DNA from: Acidobacteriota bacterium
GTDB taxonomy: Bacteria; Acidobacteriota; Terriglobia; Bryobacterales; Bryobacteraceae
Length of the DNA: 18,166 nt
Reading direction: 5' to 3'
Assembly (NCBI GenBank): GCA_026394095.1
Contig: JAPKYY010000832.1
Location: forward strand, 1 to 18,166
In this document: positions 9,000 through 15,849 of the stretch, piece after piece
Position numbering within the stretch: the first letter of the stretch is position 1
How the letters are laid out: each line of letters starts with the position of its first letter
Position numbers and translations under genes: made by a program
Notes under the pieces: model-generated
Seen by the model: only the letters and a program-made list of their open reading frames with translations
Told to the model about the DNA's origin: nothing
Databases searched by the model: none

Positions 9000-9659
9000 A
9001 TGCCGATACTTTGCCTGGAAGGCCCAAGCGCCGTAGGAAAGAGCAGCACTGCGCGCTACCTCGCCGAGCATCATGCGGCAGTCCACATTCCTGAAGTCAA
9101 TCTACTCTTCCAGCGGCCCGAGAACCCGAGCCCATATTGGTACTACGAACGACAACTCGAGCGCGTCCAGATTGCCAGAAGCTATCCCCGGGAGAAGTTG
9201 GTGATTCTCGACAGCGATCCTTTTCAGCCGGTCTGGTATGACTTTTTATTCCCGTCAATTAGCAGTTTGAACTATGAGACAGTACTCAGCTTTTATCGAT
9301 CCAGGCTTGAGCGGATGGAGTTGGTTTGGCCTGACCGCTATGTAGCTCTAACCGCGCCAAGAGCGGAATTACAGAAGCGCAAAGACGGGGACCCAAAGCA
9401 GAAACGCAGAAAGTTTGAAGCTCATCTGGCTCTTGTGGATTTCCTGCCCTGGTACTTTGACAAGTTGGATGGCGCAGCACCGGGCCTTGTCGTCCCGCTT
9501 CAGGCAGAGACCATCGAAGGAAATGCGCAGGTAGTACTTGAGGCCAGTTCCAGCCTTGGGGTTGCTCCAGACGGAGTTCGAGTTTTTGATGAGATCGCGA
9601 AGTGGATTCGTGACAGATCAACGCACGGATTTGCGAGTTTTGAGAGCGGCCAGCGTTAG
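9000..9659 (+). CDS. P-loop NTPase / nucleoside-kinase-like protein
   Basis: A 219-residue cytosolic P-loop protein. A Walker A motif sits at the extreme N-terminus (MPILCLEGPSAVGKSS, residues 8-16), followed by a hydrophobic strand ending in acidic residues (KLVILDSDPF, about residues 70-80) suitable as a Walker B or catalytic base, and a lid-like basic stretch RKDGDPKQKRRKF (about 122-134). This is the layout of small-molecule or nucleoside kinases (AAA_33 / dNK-like). The substrate cannot be assigned, and a phosphotransferase for an antibiotic or nucleoside is possible. The ATG at 9000 is the only possible start: an in-frame TAA is 6 nt upstream and the P-loop begins at residue 8. No Shine-Dalgarno is seen and only 25 nt separate it from the divergent amidase. 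Its last 42 nt overlap, tail to tail, the 3' end of the PEP-CTERM gene. Confidence 0.82.
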   Translation: MPILCLEGPSAVGKSSTARYLAEHHAAVHIPEVNLLFQRPENPSPYWYYERQLERVQIARSYPREKLVILDSDPFQPVWYDFLFPSISSLNYETVLSFYRSRLERMELVWPDRYVALTAPRAELQKRKDGDPKQKRRKFEAHLALVDFLPWYFDKLDGAAPGLVVPLQAETIEGNAQVVLEASSSLGVAPDGVRVFDEIAKWIRDRSTHGFASFESGQR

Positions 9660-10253
9660 TCCGGCGGCAACCAGAAGGCAAGTCTGGGGTTCCGGTGCAG
9701 GCACATATACGGTATCCAGCACAGTGAAGTCGCCATCGTCGGTTCCCGCATTCACGTGGTAGTCGACGTAAGTAAAAGGTGTGTCAGAGATGAAACCAAA
9801 GAAGTTGGGGGCACTGGCAAATGGGAGACCAACAAAGGAGTCGCCATTGGAGAATCGAAAAACCGGTATGTCGCCGAGCGTTGTATAAGGGCCCGCATCG
9901 AAGGCGATGGCGGTTGCAGGACTACTCAGAGTAGTGCGGAGGTAGCCATCGGTTGCGCCGAGCAGCCCAGCCTCAGTGGGCGGCCCTACCAGACAGCCAG
10001 AGACTGAGCAGTAGCCAAAGTTGTTCTCGTAGAGGTACCCATTGCTGGGTCCGGCACTGATGCCTTCAAAGAGTACGCCGTCAACCAAGAGGCCTGAGCT
10101 ATAGGGCCCGCCGGGGCTCGCGACGTTAAAGGTGATGGTGTGGATAGGCGTAGCGGCAGCGCTGGCCCAGGTTGCATAGTCTGTGTATGAGACGACTGCA
10201 GCTGTTGCAGGAAAGGCAGCAATGAGAGTGAGGGTGAATGCGAGTTTGTTCAT
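9618..10253 (-). CDS. PEP-CTERM sorting domain protein
   Basis: A 211-residue exported protein destined for exosortase processing. A signal peptide is visible (MNKLAFTLTLIAAFPATAA). The body (residues 20-180) is Gly/Ser/Thr/aromatic-rich beta-type sequence with no recognisable catalytic motif and two cysteines close together (C82, C87). The C-terminus is a full PEP-CTERM tripartite signal: PAPEPQT at 185-191, a hydrophobic segment CLLVAAGLTLAAL, and a basic tail KTRKSVR. A GGAG Shine-Dalgarno lies 8 nt before the ATG. No exosortase is present in the window. The basic tail and part of the hydrophobic segment are encoded antisense to the last 14 codons of the convergent P-loop gene, so both C-termini are constrained by the same 42 bases. 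Its role is probably at the cell surface or in the extracellular matrix; no enzymatic function can be claimed. Confidence 0.9.
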   Translation of the reverse strand: MNKLAFTLTLIAAFPATAAVVSYTDYATWASAAATPIHTITFNVASPGGPYSSGLLVDGVLFEGISAGPSNGYLYENNFGYCSVSGCLVGPPTEAGLLGATDGYLRTTLSSPATAIAFDAGPYTTLGDIPVFRFSNGDSFVGLPFASAPNFFGFISDTPFTYVDYHVNAGTDDGDFTVLDTVYVPAPEPQTCLLVAAGLTLAALKTRKSVR

Positions 10254-10381
10254 GTGAGGTGCTCCAAACTGTATTGCGCATGCAGTGCAAAACGGGGGTC
10301 ACGAATTCTTGCTGCTCGTCTTTGTTATTCTTGCTCGCATGATGCATGTCTCAAATCTGGTAGCCGCTGCCTGGAATTTGT

Positions 10382-11266
10382 GTGCCAGGTAAAGTATCAC
10401 GGAGGATGTTGTTTATGGCGCCTTTAGCGCTAGCCAAGGGAGGCGAAATGAAACTGAGCATGCATCAATTCACTTCAGCGGGAGCTGGATACCAAAAGTC
10501 GCTCGAAGGCTGGGCCAAGGCAGGTATTCGGCTGGTTGAGCCTTCCTCCAATTTGCTCGATGATTTTCTGAAAACTGATTCGCTGGCCAGCGCCAAACGG
10601 GTTTTGAGTGATAACGGTTTGAAGGTGGTTTCAGGCGCAGTCGGCACCACCGGCCTTTGGGAACCCAATCCGAAATTCGCCGAAAACCTTGAGGCGTTCA
10701 AGAAACGCTGCGAGCAGTTCGCAGAACTCGGAGCACCACTGGTCTATTCTCCTTGTGCAACTTCTGCGAAGTTCAATCTTGACGACTATACGAGGAGCCC
10801 TGAACGAATCCGCAAAGTGGCTGAAGTTGCCAAGCAGTTTCAATTGAAAGTGGCTGCGGAGTTTGTGAGGACTTCAACGTTCATGGCGTCTTTGCCCACG
10901 GCCCTGCGGCTGCATCGGGAAACGGCACACCCGAATTTTGGCATTCTCTTTGACTGCTATCACTTCTGGTCTGGCCCGAGCAAGATGGAAGATCTGAACA
11001 TGATTCGGCCGGGGGAGATCATTCATGCCCATTTGAACGACACCCAGGACCTGCCTCGTGAATTACTCGACCTGCAGTCGAGAGTAGTGCCAGGAGATGG
11101 CGTTGCCCCTCTGGCAAAGATTCTGCGCAAGCTGGTGCAGAAGGGTTATGCAGGGCCGATTTCGGTAGAGCTCTTTCTCGCCCGGTATCAGCAGGCGGAT
11201 CCTTATGAGATGGCCAAAGAGATCAGGATGAAGTCGCAGAACTTGTTCAAGAAGGCCAAGGTTTAG
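10382..11266 (+). CDS. Sugar phosphate isomerase/epimerase (AP endonuclease 2 family TIM barrel)
   Basis: A protein of up to 294 residues with the xylose-isomerase-like TIM barrel (PF01261). Blocks are SLEGWAKAGIRLVEP early, KVAAEFVR mid-protein, GILFDCYHFWSG with metal-ligand Asp/His, IIHAHLNDTQDLP, and SVELFLARYQ. Such proteins isomerise, epimerise or dehydrate sugars and keto-sugars, often beside Gfo/Idh dehydrogenases. The start is uncertain. The GTG at 10382 gives SRRMLFMAPLALAKGG, a short Tat-like leader as in related exported isomerases, and is used here. ATG 10415 has GGAGG 9 nt upstream, and ATG 10448 (MKLSMHQF, start of the barrel) has AGGGAGG 4 nt upstream. Export is therefore possible but not certain. 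The stop overlaps the stop of the convergent metalloprotease gene by 4 nt. Confidence 0.88.
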   Translation: MPGKVSRRMLFMAPLALAKGGEMKLSMHQFTSAGAGYQKSLEGWAKAGIRLVEPSSNLLDDFLKTDSLASAKRVLSDNGLKVVSGAVGTTGLWEPNPKFAENLEAFKKRCEQFAELGAPLVYSPCATSAKFNLDDYTRSPERIRKVAEVAKQFQLKVAAEFVRTSTFMASLPTALRLHRETAHPNFGILFDCYHFWSGPSKMEDLNMIRPGEIIHAHLNDTQDLPRELLDLQSRVVPGDGVAPLAKILRKLVQKGYAGPISVELFLARYQQADPYEMAKEIRMKSQNLFKKAKV

Positions 11267-12060
11267 CGGCGGCGCTTCAAAAAGAAGACAAGCAAGGTGC
11301 CAGAGGCAAGACCGGCAAACGTAGAAGGCTCAGGTACTGCGGCAACAAAGCCGATGTCAACAAACGACTGGACTGTGGTCTTACTGATAAAGGAGGGGCT
11401 GTTCAGCCAGCCAGTCATGAGTTCGTACCTCATGTCGCCCAGCGCGCTCACACGGCCTGTGTTGCCTGCGCCACCATCGACTTCATCCCAGTGCCCATTC
11501 GCAGTGCCGCTGCTTCCGCCTAGTTCAACCGGGACATATGCTGCACCCGGTAAGTTGAACTCAGTACGATAAGCAGCCAGCGCATTTGCACCTGTGTATT
11601 GGCCCGTGCCATCCACATAAACGTTGTTCTGATTCCACAAGGTGCCAAAGCCCATCACGTGGGCCATCTCATGCAGTATTACGGTAGAAAGGGTGCCGTT
11701 TGATTCAAGATTGGTAAGGTCAGCAGTATCAAATTGCATCGAGCCGTTGGCCGCGAGCCAAAAGCCGGCTCGAGACACTACCGAACCTGGCCCAGCCGAG
11801 CCAAGCGTCCCGCCCACTCCATCAATCGCAGCGCCAGACGCGGTGATGGTGAGTGGCGACATGTTGATTCCAGTACGGTAGCTCGGCAAGAGAGACATCC
11901 AGGTGTTTGCCGCAGAGGTGAAGATGCTTTGCTGAGAAGAGCTGAGCCCACCGCCGAAATTCACATTGATCACGAATGAAGACGCCAGAGCGGGCGAAGC
12001 CAGAGAAATCAGGGCGGCCAGAGTGAAAAACTTTGATATCCGGGTGAAAGGCTGAGGCAT
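11263..12060 (-). CDS. PEP-CTERM zinc metalloprotease, leishmanolysin-like
   Basis: A 265-residue predicted surface metalloprotease. The ATG at 12060 was chosen because it opens a signal peptide (MPQPFTRISKFFTLAALISL, cleavage after ALA near residue 27); the frame is open much further upstream but that part overlaps the oxidoreductase gene. The active-site helix is HEMAHVMGFGTLW (H130, E131, H134), followed by G137. A third zinc ligand is likely H190 in TANGHWDE, and ELMTGW (213-218) fits the Met-turn. The block YTGANALAAYR and the later IGF segment match a bacterial leishmanolysin-type family (PF01457-like). The C-terminus is a PEP-CTERM signal: VPEPSTF (242-248), a hydrophobic stretch and the basic end LKRRR. 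The protein would be exported, sorted by an exosortase encoded elsewhere, and could process proteins at the cell surface. No propeptide is obvious. It overlaps the isomerase stop by 4 nt. Confidence 0.9.
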   Translation of the reverse strand: MPQPFTRISKFFTLAALISLASPALASSFVINVNFGGGLSSSQQSIFTSAANTWMSLLPSYRTGINMSPLTITASGAAIDGVGGTLGSAGPGSVVSRAGFWLAANGSMQFDTADLTNLESNGTLSTVILHEMAHVMGFGTLWNQNNVYVDGTGQYTGANALAAYRTEFNLPGAAYVPVELGGSSGTANGHWDEVDGGAGNTGRVSALGDMRYELMTGWLNSPSFISKTTVQSFVDIGFVAAVPEPSTFAGLASGTLLVFFLKRRR

Positions 12061-12159
12061 GGAATCTAGCTCTGAGCGTACTAGCCAATCGAGACTTGAG
12101 CAATAAGTAGAAGGCCTTAGTTTGTCGCTGAGTCCACAGGTGATAATCGAAGGACGCAG

Positions 12160-13212
12160 ATGACGACACCTAAGCCAATTCGCCTCGTGGTTGCAGGCGC
12201 TGGAGTGATGGGACAGGCGCACATTCAGCGGATTCTGATGGAGCCTGAGGCGCAACTGGCAGGTATAGTCGATGCTGCGCCGGTCGTAGCGGATCAGGCG
12301 AAGCTCCTCGGCGTAGCCTGGACCCCAGATCTTGAGACCATGCTGCGGCAGGTGAATCCCGATGGCGTAGTGATCGCGCTCCCCAATCAATTGCACTTCG
12401 CAGCCTGCAGGGCTGCGATTCGGGCTGGAGTGGCGACGCTGCTCGAGAAGCCGGTTTGCGATACGGTCGAAGAAGCGCTGCAACTGGCTATAGAAGCGGA
12501 GAACCTGGATGTGCCGGTGCTGGTTGGGCATCACCGGCGCCACAGCCCGATCCTGAAGACGGCCAGGCAGATTGTCGACTCAGGCCGCCTGGGCAAGATC
12601 ACAGCGGTGAATGGAGTGTGCTGGTTTCTGAAACCAGCAGATTACTATTCAGGTTCCGGTTTCTGGCGGCGAGAATCCGGCGGTGGGGTAGTGATGATCA
12701 ATCTGGTGCATGCGATCGATGACCTTCGCAGCCTCTGCGGTGAGGTCGAAAGCGTGCAGGCGACATCATCGAATCGAGCGCGTGGCTTCGCAGTAGAAGA
12801 CACAGCCGGTATCATTCTGAAATTCCGAAGTGGTGCCGTCGGGACGCTCACCGTTTCTGACGCGAGCGCAGCTCCGTGGAGTTGGGAACTCACCTCAGGA
12901 GAGAACAAAGCCTTTCCTCGGACGGACCAGTTCTGCTACCTGATTGCAGGAATGGAGGGATCATTGTCTATCCCGCAACTGGATGTCTGGTCTCACGGAC
13001 AAGGCGGCCATTGGCAGACACCGATTCATTTCGAGAGAAGCCAGCACCTGGGCGGAGATCCGCTGGTGTACCAAATGCGTCACTTCTGCGAAGTAGTGAG
13101 ACGCAAGTCAAAGCCTTTGCTCGATCTGAGGGGCGGGGCGAAAACACTTGAAACCACCCTGGCAGTGAAGCAGGCCGCCGCCACCGGACAAAGCGTCTTT
13201 TTGCTGCCTTGA
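12160..13212 (+). CDS. Gfo/Idh/MocA family oxidoreductase
   Basis: A 350-residue NAD(P)-dependent sugar or cyclitol dehydrogenase, cytosolic (no signal peptide). The N-terminal Rossmann fold shows GAGVMGQAH at 13-21. The cofactor/substrate motif LEKPV has its catalytic-type Lys at K97, and VGHHRRHSP is at 122-130. The C-terminal substrate domain contains GGGVVMINLVHAIDDLR, where H184 and D187 match the conserved His and Asp region of the family. The family oxidises hydroxyls of sugars, including to 3-keto-sugars; substrate unknown. An AAGGA Shine-Dalgarno lies 5 nt before the ATG. It is divergent from the metalloprotease gene (99 nt between starts) and ends 6 nt from the convergent ThuA gene. 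Its neighbours suggest it works with the isomerase at 10382 and the ThuA protein in sugar oxidation (inference). Confidence 0.93.
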   Translation: MTTPKPIRLVVAGAGVMGQAHIQRILMEPEAQLAGIVDAAPVVADQAKLLGVAWTPDLETMLRQVNPDGVVIALPNQLHFAACRAAIRAGVATLLEKPVCDTVEEALQLAIEAENLDVPVLVGHHRRHSPILKTARQIVDSGRLGKITAVNGVCWFLKPADYYSGSGFWRRESGGGVVMINLVHAIDDLRSLCGEVESVQATSSNRARGFAVEDTAGIILKFRSGAVGTLTVSDASAAPWSWELTSGENKAFPRTDQFCYLIAGMEGSLSIPQLDVWSHGQGGHWQTPIHFERSQHLGGDPLVYQMRHFCEVVRRKSKPLLDLRGGAKTLETTLAVKQAAATGQSVFLLP

Positions 13213-13218
13213 ATTTCT

Positions 13219-14112
13219 TTACTTGGCGGGCGGCGTGAATTCCGGCCGCGTTGCGAATTTGTCGTCGGTTGGGAAGTCTTTCGGAACTTTCTGAGTGACT
13301 TTGCCGGTGGCGACCCATTCGGTTCCGCGCTGGAAGGTGGCGATAAAGCCTACGGAGTTGAGCGCTGCGCGGTCGTGGCCGAGGATGGTGTGGAAAATAC
13401 GGCCTTTCTCGAAGCTGAGGGTCATCAGCGCAGGTTCATCGCGGCCGGTGCCTTTGTTGGCTGGATCAGAATAGGCGGTTGCGAGAACATGCATATTCGT
13501 ACCGGGGCCACGCATGCGGGCATAGAGTTCATCGCCAACGTGCATCCATTCGGCAGGAAGGCCTTTGGTGATGGGGTGCTTCGTGTCGCGGTGAACGAGC
13601 TTGTAAGGGAGGCGGGCGCCGTGGCTGCCTGCTTTGCCGGGGGAGGGGTCTGCTTCGAGCTTGCCATCTTTGTAGAACCAGTAGGGGCCGTCCTTCTCGG
13701 TACGGTTTCTCCAGCCGCCGACACCGATCATCTGGTTGTAGGCCTTCCACTCGGGGAAGGCGTTGTCAGCCGCGTGGAATATGACGACGCCACCGCCGCC
13801 AGCGACATATTTTTCAAATGAGGCTTTCAGTGAGTCGGGCCAGCGATCGTCGGGTGCGTCGTAGTTCAGAACTACGGCTTTGTACTGGCTGAAGTCTGGT
13901 TTGAAAGTAGAGAAGTCCGCACCTTTTGGTGGGGCCGTGACAACGTCGACGGTGAAGAGGCCAGTCTGATCGAGCATCTTCTTGAGATAAGGAGTTGTCT
14001 CCTGCCAGGCGTGGTAGGGCCCGCCCTGTTCTCCGTCGAGAAGCATGATCCTGATTGGGGGAGCAGCGGTGAGAAAGGATGCTAGGGCGAGGAAGGAGAT
14101 TGCTAGTCGCAT
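13219..14112 (-). CDS. Exported ThuA-domain protein
   Basis: A 297-residue ThuA-like protein (PF06283; class I glutamine-amidotransferase-like fold) with a signal peptide (MRLAISFLALASFLTA, cleavage near A17). Recognisable blocks are IRIMLLDGEQGGPYHAW near the N-terminus, YKAVVLNYDAPDDRWPD, the ThuA-typical GGGGVVIFHAADNAFPEW (about residues 105-123), HPITKGLPAEWMHVGDELY, and near the end RIFHTILGHD. ThuA proteins take part in trehalose and other disaccharide catabolism through 3-keto intermediates in rhizobia; their catalytic role is not fully settled. The neighbouring Gfo/Idh gene is the usual partner family, though here it is convergent rather than in one operon. No Shine-Dalgarno is seen. 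A 12-bp perfect hairpin lies about 85-125 nt upstream of the start, possibly within its leader. Confidence 0.9.
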   Translation of the reverse strand: MRLAISFLALASFLTAAPPIRIMLLDGEQGGPYHAWQETTPYLKKMLDQTGLFTVDVVTAPPKGADFSTFKPDFSQYKAVVLNYDAPDDRWPDSLKASFEKYVAGGGGVVIFHAADNAFPEWKAYNQMIGVGGWRNRTEKDGPYWFYKDGKLEADPSPGKAGSHGARLPYKLVHRDTKHPITKGLPAEWMHVGDELYARMRGPGTNMHVLATAYSDPANKGTGRDEPALMTLSFEKGRIFHTILGHDRAALNSVGFIATFQRGTEWVATGKVTQKVPKDFPTDDKFATRPEFTPPAK

Positions 14113-14196
14113 GGTTATCTGACGGACAGTCTATCGCGAAAGGGTTTGGGCAAAACAGGCTCTAGACGGTGCAGCTCCAATCAGTTGCTGTAGCGT

Positions 14197-14235
14197 GCGC
14201 CCGCCCATCAAAGGATCATCTAAATGGGCGGGCGC
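14197..14235. repeat. GC-rich perfect inverted repeat (hairpin)
   Basis: The arms GCGCCCGCCCAT (14197-14208) and ATGGGCGGGCGC (14224-14235) are exact reverse complements of 12 bp with a 15-nt loop (CAAAGGATCATCTAA). On the plus-strand RNA, G-U wobbles could extend the stem by about 3 bp. The nearest T-run, on the plus strand, is about 24 nt beyond the stem, and none follows on the minus strand, so a classical intrinsic terminator is unlikely. It sits between the TGPKT-motif gene's 3' end and the ThuA start. It could be a REP-like palindrome, a Rho-type 3' end stabiliser, or part of the ThuA leader. Confidence 0.75.
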
Positions 14236-14353
14236 GTGGGTACACGTCTGGCTTTGGTGTTTTTTAACGTATCAAGCAGGATGTCAAAGAGCTGGCCCGG
14301 CGTTGTTTTGGACTGTCCCGGGCGGGGGTTGAGGGTGGTTGTTGGACGCTGTG

Positions 14354-14779
14354 TTAAGCAGCGAAGGATAAACGGTCCCGGATGAATTTGGTTTCGTTCC
14401 TGCGTTTTTTGTCATTGATGGACTGGAGGCGGCAGAGGGTGCGCTGGAAGAGATTGGCCAGGCGGAACTCGTGGGCTTGCTGGCGGGCGAAGGAGGGTTG
14501 GGTGATTTCAGCGGCCGGGGTGGGTTCGGAGTTGGCAATGACGGAGTCAATGGCATTGTTTAGCCGCAACTGGATGAGTTCGGCGATGCGCTTGCGACGC
14601 CAGGCGGCGTCGAGGCTGGATTTGAATTTGCCTTCGCGGGTTTTGGGGCCAGTGCACTTTTTGGCAGTGGCGCGGTTGGCGGCCAGGGCCGCTTCGGACA
14701 TGGTTTTCCTGCGTGGCAGCGATGCTTCTTGCGCATCCACGATCGATGGTTCGTCAGCAATCATTTGTTCTTCGTTCAT
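14354..14779 (-). CDS. Hypothetical protein with TGPKTxEGK motif
   Basis: A 141-residue soluble, basic protein of unknown function. The block ALAANRATAKKCTGPKTREG (about residues 31-50), followed by KFKSSLDAAWRRKRIAEL, matches a motif I know from many uncharacterised acidobacterial and planctomycete proteins (usual form ANRxNAxxSTGPxTxEGKxxSSxNA), where it is normally followed by a His-Gly; here that part reads DAAWRRK. The second half is helical and Arg/Gln-rich (QQAHEFRLANLFQRTL) with no catalytic motif. The start is well supported by AAGGAG 7 nt upstream of the ATG (bases 14787-14792). A TTGACC hexamer (14867-14872, minus strand) could be a -35 box, with TAAAAG 15 nt downstream as a poor -10. 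Nucleic-acid binding is conceivable from the basic character but is not shown. Confidence 0.72.
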   Translation of the reverse strand: MNEEQMIADEPSIVDAQEASLPRRKTMSEAALAANRATAKKCTGPKTREGKFKSSLDAAWRRKRIAELIQLRLNNAIDSVIANSEPTPAAEITQPSFARQQAHEFRLANLFQRTLCRLQSINDKKRRNETKFIRDRLSFAA

Positions 14780-15010
14780 GGGATTACTCCTTAGGAAAAA
14801 CTAGCAGGCGGCTTGGCGGGTTTAATGTTCAGGCTGGGATAGTAGCTTTTAGAATCAGTTGGTTAGGGTCAAAAGATTTTTGAAAATTGTTGTGACTCGA
14901 AAAAGCTTCATCTTCGGTTTGCTGATTGCGGGGTGGCTGAGCACAGTGTAAATCTCCATTCCTGAACCACACACTTCATAGAACAGTGGCGCTATTTTCG
15001 CAATCTCTCC

Positions 15011-15187
15011 ATGAAGACTGGCCTTTACGGGAAGCCTGTGGATGTTGTTCCCGCTACGCTGCGTTCTCTTGCCGAAGATTTGGACGACTTGAAATCCATT
15101 GCCGAGAGGGCGGCTGGCCTAGTTGGGCTCGTGCCGGATTTTGATTCGCAAGTTGACCTAGTAAAGTCGGCTCGCATTGCTTTCTAG
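15011..15187 (+). CDS. Small hypothetical protein, 58 aa
   Basis: This short frame begins MKTGLYGKPVDVVPATLRSL, continues with AEDLDDLKSIAERAAGLVGL and ends KSARIAF. It has balanced, protein-like composition with a predicted amphipathic helix and no signal peptide. No Shine-Dalgarno precedes the ATG. The protein-like reading continues upstream of the ATG in the same frame (EQWRYFRNLS) up to a TGA at 14963-14965, with no standard start, so it may be the tail of a decayed longer gene rather than an intact one. It ends 2 nt from the stop of the convergent toxin remnant, a packing seen at other gene ends in this window. Whether it is expressed is unknown. Confidence 0.4.
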   Translation: MKTGLYGKPVDVVPATLRSLAEDLDDLKSIAERAAGLVGLVPDFDSQVDLVKSARIAF

Positions 15188-15189
15188 GT

Positions 15190-15849
15190 TTACCCTTTGG
15201 CTGTTTGGGTGCCCACTTTGAAGAGCAGTTGCTCAAGCTGAGAGACGAGCCTCGTTCGCTGCTCCGCACTGAGTGCATCGAGGTTCTGTTGCCGCCACCG
15301 GACGGCGGGAAGTCGATCTACTCCGGCAATATCAATCCCCTGCCAGTCCGGCTCTCCGCGCTCAAAGCTGATCAGGAAACGGCGGTGGCTGTCCGGCATT
15401 GCGCCGACTATGGCATCGATCAGGTTTTCGCGTGTCTGAAGCAGTTCCTCTAGAGGCACAAGCTCGGAGGTCATGCCCACAAATCCGCGATGGAATTCTT
15501 CCTCGATGTTCTTTCGTCTTGGTGCGAGAATCTCTGCCATTGGCCGGTTGTGGCTTATCAGGTAGATCAGAAAGGCAACGCGCAATTTATCGTTGATGCC
15601 TTCTTTGGCAAGCAGGTCACGAACGTCGAACAAGTCTCGTAGATGTTGACGGTCGAGAGCCGCAACGATTTTGCCTGCATAAAGGTCTGCGAACGATACG
15701 CATTGCATTTCGGCGAAACCAAACGCATCTTCCACGGAAGCAGAAACACTGCGAAGCTCGGGTTCGTAGACGCAACCTCGCAGGACTGGTGTAACTTCTA
15801 ACTTGACCTGCGCATAGCCCTCACGGATGAGGAGCTTGGTGATGGGCAT
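15190..15849 (-). CDS. AbiEii toxin, C-terminal fragment
   Basis: A 219-codon downstream piece of the frameshifted toxin. Its first Met is an internal codon created by the shifted frame (MPITKLLIREG), overlapping the N-terminal fragment by 29 nt. It holds VKLEVTPVLRG, GFAEMQCVSFADLYAGK (K60) and RQHLRDLFDVRDLL (R71, D72, D75), but not the DxD motif. Independent translation by re-initiation at the overlap is possible; catalytic activity without the N-terminal motif is unlikely. The stop lies 2 nt from the small plus-strand ORF. Confidence 0.8.
   Translation of the reverse strand: MPITKLLIREGYAQVKLEVTPVLRGCVYEPELRSVSASVEDAFGFAEMQCVSFADLYAGKIVAALDRQHLRDLFDVRDLLAKEGINDKLRVAFLIYLISHNRPMAEILAPRRKNIEEEFHRGFVGMTSELVPLEELLQTRENLIDAIVGAMPDSHRRFLISFERGEPDWQGIDIAGVDRLPAVRWRQQNLDALSAEQRTRLVSQLEQLLFKVGTQTAKG

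Noticed and set aside
12122..12147. Promoter before the Gfo/Idh gene (TTGTCG and GATAAT)
   Set aside because: Spacing is 14 nt and the -10-like box would place the transcript start at the ribosome binding site.
12061..12543. In-frame upstream extension of the metalloprotease
   Set aside because: The signal peptide begins at 12060 and the extension overlaps the N-terminal Rossmann part of the oxidoreductase gene.
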